The notes beneath the pieces are model-generated. The model was given only the letters and a program-made list of their open reading frames with translations. It was not told the DNA's origin and did no database searches. A DNA stretch of 19,823 nt from Paenarthrobacter nitroguajacolicus JCM 14115 (GTDB lineage: Bacteria; Actinomycetota; Actinomycetes; Actinomycetales; Micrococcaceae): NCBI GenBank assembly GCA_001313365.1, contig BBFS01000091.1, positions 1 through 19,823 of the forward strand. Reading direction: 5' to 3'. The number at the start of each line of letters is the position of its first letter. Within the stretch, counting starts at the first letter, position 1. Shown one piece after another: positions 1 through 6,187 of the stretch. A program made the position numbers and the translations under genes.

Positions 1-528
1 CGCTTCTCCACGGCGCTGCGCCCGGCGTCGTCGGCGGCTTCCGCGAGGAGGGCAGCGCCTTCGGCGAGCATCAACTCGACGTCAATGCCGGCCCCCCCTA
101 CTTTGACCTCGGCGTTGTGATGCCAGGTGCCGTACCGGTCATGCCAGGCCTCAATGACGAAGGACCAGGCGCCGGTACCGGTGGGGGGTGATCAGGCCTT
201 CCCATCGGTCCAGGCCCTTCCATTGCTCGCCTTGGGCCGGGGTCAGGCGGACTCGCTGACGCTCCTTGCCCTTGGGATCGAGCAGCACAGCGGAGACGCC
301 GAGCTGGTCATGGCCTTCACGGAAGACCGTGGCGCCGACAACCAGGTCCTCGCCTGGCAAGGCCTTCGCCGGGAAACGGCCACCCTCAACCACCGGCTGC
401 ACGGCCGTGATGGGGGGGAACCGGCCGAAGCGAAGTCCCTCGGTGATGTCCGTAGTCGTCTTGGATTTCAGAGCGGTGATGGTTCGCGCGGTTTTCGTCA
501 CAACCACGACGTTAGCGACAAAAATCAC
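1..528 (-). CDS. glgE: GlgE, maltose-1-phosphate maltosyltransferase (5' part, frameshifted)
   Basis: GlgE (GH13 family) transfers maltosyl units from alpha-maltose-1-phosphate onto alpha-1,4-glucan chains in the cytosol. Only the N-terminal domain is in the window; the gene runs off the left edge. The recognisable stretch starts at GRFPPITAVQPVVEGGRFPA and continues with FREGHD, then VIEAWHDRYGTWHHNAE and GIDVELMLAEGA in a second frame, which matches the family's N-terminal beta-sandwich. The frame changes near 185-190 at a run of six G, most likely a sequence error. The GTG at 528 or the GTG at 501 (protein beginning MTKTARTITA) could be the start; neither has a clear Shine-Dalgarno at good spacing, and I slightly prefer 501. 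It is divergent from glgP, the arrangement known in Mycobacterium (glgE-glgP). No convincing promoter hexamers were found in the 104-bp gap. Confidence 0.88.
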
Positions 529-632
529 AGAATGCTAAGCACACGACCTATCTCCTCGACGCAAGATGACTTTTACCTAAAAGAAACCCAATCCAGTTCC
601 GGCTGCCATGTGAGTCCGTTAGTGTGGCGCTC

Positions 633-3265
633 GTGAAGGCTATTCGAAGGTTTACAGTCCGTACCGTCCTCCCCCCCGAGCCCATCAGGCCCCTGGCCCG
701 TCTGGCAACCAACTTGCGCTGGTCCTGGCACCGGCCCACACGGGAACTTTTTGCGAGCCTTAACCCGGCTCTCTGGGAGCATCGCAGCACGACCCCATAG
801 CCCTGCTGGGGTCGATCAGCCGCGAGCAGTTACAGGACCTGGCCAATGACGGCGAGGTTGTGGAGCGCGTGCAGCACGCCGCAGCGACCTGGACCGATAC
901 CTCAGCGAACCGCGCTGGTACCAAGGCCTCGGCGAAGACGCTCCGGCTTGCATCGCGTACTTCTCGCCCGAATTCGGCATCACCGAAGTACTCCCACAAT
1001 ATTCCGGGGGGGCCTGGGGCATCCTCGCCGGCGACCACCTCAAGGCCGCCTCCGACCTCGGTGTGCCGCTGATCGGCGTCGGGCTCCTGTACCAGGCCGG
1101 ATACTTCAAGCAGTCGCTCTCCCGCGACGCCTGGCAGCAGGAAACCTACCCTGTACTGGATCCGGACGGCCTGCCGCTGACGCTGCTGCGCCACCCGGCC
1201 AAGGACGCGCCCAAGGCAAGCCAGTCCATATTTCCCTCCCGCTGCCCAACGGCCGCGAGCTTCACGCGCACGTGTGGCGTGCCGACGTCGGACGCGTTCC
1301 GCTGCTGCTGCTGGACTCCAACGTCCCCTCCAACGACGAAGCCGCGCGCGGCATCACCGACCGCCTGTACGGCGGCGGCGGCGACCACCGGCTCCAGCAG
1401 GAACTCCTCCTGGGCATGGGCGGCGTCAAGGCCCTGCGCGTGTACCAGGAGCTCACCGGCACGCCCGCTCCGGAAGTGTTCCACACCAACGAAGGCCACG
1501 CAGGGTTCCTGGGGATCGAACGCATCCAGGAAGCCATGTCCGACGCCAACTCGCCCCCCCTCAGCTGGGACGAGGCCCTCGCCGCCGGCCGCGCGTCCAC
1601 TGTCTTCACAACGCACACGCCCGTACCCGCCGGCATCGACCGCTTCGAGACCGTGCAGATCAAGCACTTCTTCGAAGCCGGCCTCGCGCCCGCTGTGCCC
1701 ACGGACCGCATCCTGGACCTCGGCCGTGAAAACTTCGACGGCGGCAACCCGTCCGTGTTCAACATGGCAGTCATGGGCCTGCGCCTGGCGCAGCGTGCCA
1801 ACGGTGTGGCCAAGCTGCACGGTGTGGTCTCCCGCGAAATGTTCGCCGGTCTCTGGCCGGGATTCGACCACTCCGAAATCCCCATCACCTCCGTTACCAA
1901 CGCGTCCACGTGCCCACGTGGGTGGACCCCCCGCATCTCCTCCCTGGCGCGAAACCAGTTCGGCGCGGAAGCCGAAGCCTGGGACGCTGGGACCTCGCGT
2001 ACAACGTCAGCGACGAAGACGTCTGGGCCCTTCGCCGGGAGCTCCGCGCACAACTCATAGAAGACGTTCGACGCCGGCTCCGGGCCTCATGGAAGAAGCG
2101 CGGCGCTGCCGATGCCGAACTCGGCTGGACCGACTCCGTACTGGACCCCCGATGTCCTCACCATCGGATTCGCACGGCGTGTGCCCACCTACAAGCGGCT
2201 CACGCTCATGCTCCGGGACCCTGCCCGTTTGAAGGCCTTGCTGCTGGACCCCAAACACCCCATCCAGCTGGTGATCGCGGGCAAGTCCCACCCCGCAGAC
2301 GACGCCGGCAAGAAAATGATCCAGGATCTGGTCAAGTTCACGGACGACCCCCAGGTCCGGCACAGGATCGTGTTCCTGCCCAACTACGACATCGCCATGG
2401 CGAGGACACTGTTCCCCGGCTGCGATGTCTGGCTCAATAACCCCCTCCGACCGCTGGAAGCCTGCGGCACCTCCGGCATGAAGGCCGCCATCAACGGTTC
2501 GCTCAACCTCTCCGTCCTGGACGCTGGTGGGACGAAATGTACGACGGCGAGAACGGCTGGGCAATCCCCCCCACAGCCAACAACAACGCGTCCTCCGAGG
2601 AGCGCGACGACATCGAGGCATCAGCTCTCTACGAGCTGCTGGAAACCCAGGTAGCACCGCGCTTCTATGGCACCACCGTTGCCCAAGGCGCCGGAGCAGC
2701 AGGACCGTCCGAATCCAGCCGGGAAACCGTGCCCACGCACTGGGTGTCCATGATCAAGCACACCCTGGCTAACCTTGGCCCTGCAGTCTCGGCCGAACGC
2801 ATGCTCCACGACTACGTCAATAACCTCTACTGCCCGGCCGCTGTATCCGGGCGCAGGGCTGTTGCCGAGTCCTTCAAGGAAGCCAAGAACTCGCGGCGTG
2901 GACCACCAAGGTTCGGAACGCCTGGCCCGAGGTAGTGGTGGAACACGTTGACTCCGTTGGCGTCTCCGAGGAACCCCAGGTCGGCGACTCGCTCCAAGTC
3001 AACGCCTACGTGGCCCTCAACAACCTCACCCCCGGACGACGTCTCCGTGGAAGTGGCCTTCGGCCGCGCGGAAGACACCGATGAGCTCGAGGACATCGTG
3101 GTGGCCGAACTGGACTCCCTGGAAGACCTCGGCGGCGGACGCCACCTGTTCAGCGGCTCCCTGGTGATCAACCGCTCAGGGTCCTTCGGCTACACCGTCC
3201 GCGTGTTCCCGAAGCACTCTGCGCTGGCTTCCAAGGCTGAACTGGGGTTGATCGCGAACGCCTAA
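633..3265 (+). CDS. glgP: Alpha-glucan phosphorylase GlgP (GT35), broken by about ten indels
   Basis: This enzyme releases glucose-1-phosphate from glycogen or maltodextrin and uses pyridoxal phosphate. Joining frames gives about 877 residues, normal for the actinobacterial branch. The start is GTG 633 ([14 protein letters not shown], then [17 protein letters not shown]). Later landmarks are [82 protein letters not shown] and [20 protein letters not shown]. The Lys in SGMK (codon near 2480) is the expected PLP-binding residue. Frames change near 779, 885, 1010, 1215, 1905, 1925, 1985, 2140, 2525 and 2895-3030. Such breaks throughout an otherwise well-conserved protein point to sequence error rather than a dead gene. 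The stop TAA at 3263-3265 is followed 23 bases later by a strong hairpin. It is divergent from glgE. Confidence 0.9.
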
Positions 3266-3288
3266 GCCGATGTCCGCCCGGACGTTCC

Positions 3289-3332
3289 TGGCCCGCTGTT
3301 CCGTTGTTGCCCAACAACGGAACAGCGGGCCA
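3289..3332 (+). terminator. Long perfect hairpin after glgP
   Basis: The arms 3289-3309 and 3312-3332 are perfect reverse complements, 21 bp each, with two C bases between them; sterically the innermost pairs must open. No T-tract follows on the plus strand, so it is either an L-shaped (hairpin-only) actinobacterial terminator or a bidirectional one. It also lies downstream of the minus-strand toxin array and could stop transcription from both sides. Confidence 0.75.
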
Positions 3333-3520
3333 GCGACGTCGGAGCAGGGCTCCACGTACTTCCTGATTGCCGTCGCTTCAATTGTGGCGACTCGCAGCCT
3401 TGTTCCCGGCCGGGATGCCAACAACCGGCGCGGCATGAAGCCGAGAAAGCGGTGCTTGAAGTGGAAGAGATGGATCACATACCTTCCCCCCCTCGGGTAC
3501 GCATTGAACAGGCAGCGCCA
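3333..3520. other. Unassigned stretch between glgP terminator and the immunity array
   Basis: No recognisable gene. Immediately after the third lipoprotein gene the minus strand again shows a TGATG stop/start overlap, so a short reading frame beginning MALPVQCVPEG could be translated. It runs into a run of seven G, and I cannot find homology to the toxin modules in it. An alternative frame here (VIHLFHFKHRFLGFM) also has no match I know. It may be the leftover of a fourth module or simple non-coding DNA. Confidence 0.35.
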
Positions 3521-4021
3521 TCAGGAAGGATGCGCTCGAGCCGTATGGTCGAGCCCACCCTCCTTTCTAAAGGAGATCGTTATATCACTGTCTGGATCAC
3601 CGAAATACCAGACAAGGCGTCGGCCCCCGTTGTCCCTCCTCAACATTGACCTCGGCTGAAGAGATACGCCCCTTAATTGAGATCACAACGTACGCCTGTT
3701 TTGCGTCGTCCTTCCATCGGGTCTTCCAGTTACCCGAGATCGCGTCCACGGACGACCAGTCGGGCGGTCCGTACAGCGGATCCGCCGGATTAGGGTGGAA
3801 CACGCTGTTGGGGGGGAGGTCCGTGCCGGAGTAGGTGCCGTCCGGCATGAAGACAAGTTTTGCCACCCGTCCTTGCGGCCCTGTTGCCACCCAGGTGCCT
3901 CTATGTCGGCCGCACTGATTTTCACTCCGTCGGGGTAACAACCGGTAAGTGCCAGGACCAGGGCCAATGCAGCTACTGTGAGAACGCTCCTCCGTGCTAC
4001 CAACTCACTTCTTCCCTCCAA
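3521..4021 (-). CDS. Putative immunity lipoprotein, module 3 (distal copy)
   Basis: About 166 residues. It starts at TTG 4021 with an AGGAG motif just upstream (spacing about 5). The N-terminus MEGRSELVARRSVLT is followed by a hydrophobic stretch ending in the lipobox LALTGC, so the mature protein should be a lipoprotein on the outer face of the membrane. The mature part contains GTWVATGPQGRVAKLVFMPD, then GTYSGTDLP, PDWSSVDAISGNWKTRWK and YVVISIKG. In the same frame as its two paralogues it ends with SFRKEGGLDHTARAHPS and a TGA at 3521-3523. Two frame changes (near 3900 and 3620) are needed. The first, just before GTWV, is shared with module 1. It overlaps the remnant toxin tip by 25 nt, as in module 1. 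Function as immunity is inferred from position and repetition only. Confidence 0.66.
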
Positions 4022-4316
4022 ATAGACTCCTGAGTTACCTTCGAGAACGGTCCTTCCTTCCCTGGCAGGTCGGTCAGCACTCTACGACATAGCTACCGAG
4101 TGCTGAAATGGCGCGCGGAGCTCTTCATATCCGCAGCCTTCAAGCCCGCTTTCGCCTCGTGACGGTTTTGGATGGCGGTGACGTATTCGCCACGTCCGTC
4201 GTGTACCGCGGGTGTTAGTTTTTCTTGAGGGCGGCCGAGTGCCCAATTCGTTCCCGGGTCGGCGACGTCTGCCATTACCCGGCGCTGGAAAACCCAATGC
4301 CCGGTAGCTGCGTCAT
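3997..4316 (-). pseudogene. Orphan toxin-tip remnant, module 3 (two internal deletions)
   Basis: Homologous to the C-terminal tip of the RHS protein. It may start at ATG 4316-4314, which overlaps the preceding lipoprotein stop (TGATG). The leader DPGTN is shared with module 2. Homology to the RHS tip begins at NWALGRPQEKLTPAVHDGRG and runs through EYVTAIQNRHE. About 116 bp are then missing at 4146/4147 relative to 5967-6082. A second gap at 4089/4090 corresponds to the loss of 5791-5908 (118 bp). Only the last part (VLTDLPGKEG, WREEVSW) remains after that, out of frame. The segment still carries the AGGAG site used by the downstream lipoprotein gene, which may be why this end is kept. The toxin is almost certainly inactive. 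Confidence 0.75.
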
Positions 4317-4811
4317 CAGGAAGAATGCGCTCGAGCGGTATGGTCGAGCCCAGCATCCTTTCTAAAGGAGACCTCTCTGCCACTGTCCGGATCGCCGATA
4401 ACCCAAACAAGTCGGCACCCGTTTTGTCCCTCCATAACATCGAGCAGTGTAGATGAGCTAATTCCCTCTATGGAGATCACAACGTACGACTTTTTCGTTC
4501 TCTCCTTCCAGTCAGTTTTCCAGCTACCCGAGATCGCGTCTACGGACGACCAGTCGGGTGACCCGAACGGAAGGATTTCTGGATCAGCGTGGGATAGGCC
4601 ATTTGGTATGTCCGTTCCGGCGTAGGTACCGTCAGGTAAGAAAACAAGTTTTCCCACCTGCCTTGCGGTCCTGTCGCTACCCAGGTGCCCTCTATGTCGC
4701 TGAACCAACTTCCACTCCGTCGGGGGTAACAGCCCGTAACTGCCAGTACCAAGCCACTGCCGCTCCTGTAAGAACCCTCCTGCGTGCTACCAACTCACTT
4801 CTTCTCTCCAA
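4316..4811 (-). CDS. Putative immunity lipoprotein, module 2
   Basis: Paralogue of the lipoproteins at 3521 and 5221. It starts at TTG 4811 behind AGGAG, with MERRSELVARRRVLTGAA, then a lipobox reading VLAVTGC in the next frame. The body reads SDIEGTWVATGPQGR, KLVFLPDGTYAGTDIPNG, SPDWSSVDAISGSWKTDWK and KKSYVVISIEGISSS. It ends GDPDSGREVSFRKDAGLDH and TARAHSS with TGA at 4316-4318. This is the most divergent of the three: it has SHADPEILPFGSPDW where the other two have FHPNPADPLYGPPDW. Frame changes are needed near 4770 and 4670. The stop overlaps the next ATG by one base, so the next module could be translationally coupled. Exported surface lipoprotein is well supported by the lipobox; immunity is inference. 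Confidence 0.66.
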
Positions 4812-5221
4812 ATGAACTCCTGAGTTACCGCCGAGAACGGCCCTTCCCTCCCTGGCAGGTCAGTCAGCACTCTGCGACATAGCTACCGAGCGCTGAAATA
4901 GCGCGTGGATGCTCTTCATATCCGCACCATTCAAGCCAGTGAGAGTAGTTGCAGACGTCCATCGCGAAGCCGGGCAGCTTCGTGTTGTACTGGTTTTTGG
5001 CGCCTGCATCCGGGTTCCTGTGTGAGTTCGCCCATGACCTCAGATCTTGCTTCCTTCGTCTCGTGACGGTTTTGGATGGCGGTGACGTATTCGCCTCGTC
5101 CGTCGTGTACCGCGGGTGTTAGTTTCCCTTGGGCGCGGCCGAGGGCCCGATTCGTTCCCGGGTCGCGACGTCCGCCATTACGGGCGCTAGCGAACCAATG
5201 CCCGGCAGGGCAGGGCGTCAT
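4787..5221 (-). pseudogene. Orphan toxin-tip remnant, module 2 (one internal deletion)
   Basis: It begins at ATG 5221, overlapping the stop of the module 1 lipoprotein (TGATG), and reads MTPCPAGHWFAS, then DPGTNRALGRAQGKLTPAV, EYVTAIQNRHETKEARSEV and, in a shifted frame, KLPGFAMDVCNYSHWLEWCG and YEEHPRAISALGSY. At 4879/4880 it lacks the 118 bp that correspond to 5791-5908. After the join the frame reads VAEC and stops, so the beta-rich core and the tail are lost from the protein. It lacks the RHS repeats altogether, like orphan CT modules described in rhs and cdi loci. It overlaps the next lipoprotein gene by 25 nt and still holds its ribosome binding site. Confidence 0.77.
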
Positions 5222-5722
5222 CAGGAAGGATGCGCTCGAGCGGTATGGTCGAGTCCACCCTCCTTTCTAAAGGAGACTTTCATGTCACTGTCGGGATCGC
5301 CGAAATACCGAAGAAGGCGTCGGCCCTTTGGTCCCTCTTCAACGTCGAGCAGGCTGAAGAGGCGCGCCCCTCAATGGAGATCACAACGTACGCCTGTCTT
5401 ACATCGGCCTTCCATCGGGTCTTCCAGTTACCCGAGATCGCGTCCACGGACGCCCAGTCAGGCGGCCCGTACAGCGGATCAGCCGGATTTGGGTGGAACA
5501 CGCCATTGGGGGGGAGTTTCGTTCCGGAGTAGGTGCCGTCAGGCAAGAAAACAAGTTTTGCCACCTGTCCTTGCGGCCCTTGCGCAACCCAAGTGCCTCT
5601 ATCTCGGCCGAACTAATTTCCACTCCGTCGGGGGGGTTACAACCCGTAAGTGCCAGTACTAGCGCCAATGCCGCTCCTGTGAGAACCCTCCTGCGTGCTA
5701 CCAACTCACTTCTTCTCTCCAA
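5221..5722 (-). CDS. Putative cognate immunity lipoprotein of the RHS toxin, module 1
   Basis: First gene after the RHS toxin and overlapping its end by 25 nt. The start is TTG 5722 with AGGAG five bases upstream, both inside the toxin coding sequence, which suggests translational coupling. MERRSELVARRRVLT leads into a hydrophobic segment and the lipobox LALTGC. The mature domain reads GTWVAQGPQGQVAKLVFLPD, GTYSGTKLPPNGVFHPNPAD, PDWASVDAISGNWKTRWK and QAYVVISIEGR. The C-terminus in the conserved frame is GDPDSDMKVSFRKEGGLDHT, then ARAHPS, with TGA at 5221-5223. A nearer TGA at 5280 in another frame arises from a one-base loss near 5340. About 166 residues after frame repair. Being exported and lipid-anchored, it would protect against a toxin acting outside the cytoplasm; that is inferred, not shown. 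Confidence 0.7.
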
Positions 5723-6187
5723 ATGAACTCCTGAGTTACCTTCGAGAACGGCCCTTCCTTACCTGGCAGGTCAGTCAGCACTCTGCGACACTCTTGGGCT
5801 TGAGTTGGGCAAAAGGCTGACCCTAAGGTGATGTCATTTGTAGCCGTGAACACCAGCGTTGCCGTGCGGTTGCGGGCGTCTTGATTCTCAACACTAATCT
5901 TGAGTCCGTAGCTACCGAGGGCCGAGATGGCGCGCGGATGCTCTTCATATCCGCATCCTTCAAGCCAGTGTGAGTAGTTGCAGACGTCCCTCGCAAAGTC
6001 AGGCAACTTAGCATCGTACCCGTTTTCAGCAAATGCACTCGGGACCCCCCTGTCGAAGTTCGCCCATGACCTCAGATCTCGCCGCTTTCGTCTCGTGACG
6101 GTTTTGGATGGCGGTGACGTATTCGCCACGTCCGTCGTGTACCGCGGGTGTTAGTTTTTCTTGAGGGCGGCCCAGGGCCCAGTTCGT
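5698..6187 (-). other. C-terminal toxin tip of the RHS protein (module 1 unit)
   Basis: This is the segment with homology to the two downstream remnants. It starts at NWALGRPQ (near 6187) and runs to the stop. The repaired order is EYVTAIQNRHETKAARSEV, GELRQGVPSAFAENGYDAK, LPDFARDVCNYSHWLEGCGY, HPRAISALGSYGLKISVENQ, TLVFTATNDITLGSAFCPTQ, QECRRVLTDLPGKEGPFSKV and TQEFIWREEVSW. The frame changes near 6045 at a run of six C. The domain shows no nuclease, deaminase or ADP-ribosyltransferase motif that I recognise. Four cysteines and the exported lipoprotein partner fit a disulfide-bonded domain active outside the cytosol. This is the only copy with an undeleted core. Confidence 0.6.

Larger units (their letters stand above)
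3521..6187 (-). repeat. Tandem array of three toxin-tip/lipoprotein modules
   Basis: Unit 1 spans about 6187-5221, unit 2 5221-4316, unit 3 4316-3521. Lipoprotein starts are spaced 911 and 790 bp apart; the difference of 121 bp is almost all explained by the second deletion (about 116 bp) in unit 3. Units 2 and 3 share an extra leader of about 65 bp between the TGATG junction and the start of homology to the RHS tip. All three share the end of the toxin, the 25-nt overlap, the TTG start and the lipoprotein body and tail. Confidence 0.82.

Noticed and set aside
3566..3576. CTCCTTT/AAAGGAG palindrome repeated near 3561, 4356 and 5261, first taken for a terminator or operator repeat
   Set aside because: Reading the minus strand in the frame common to all three copies gives the conserved lipoprotein tail SFRKxxGLDHTARAHxS and a common TGA, with codon-level variation just upstream. 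It is coding sequence.
5283..5662. Plus-strand frame starting ATG 5283 behind AAAGGAGA
   Set aside because: The start codon is not kept in the other two copies, and the product is Arg/Ser/Pro-rich shadow sequence opposite the lipoprotein gene.
3521..6187. CRISPR-like array
   Set aside because: The repeats are 0.8-0.9 kb gene modules, not short repeats with unique spacers, and no cas gene is present.
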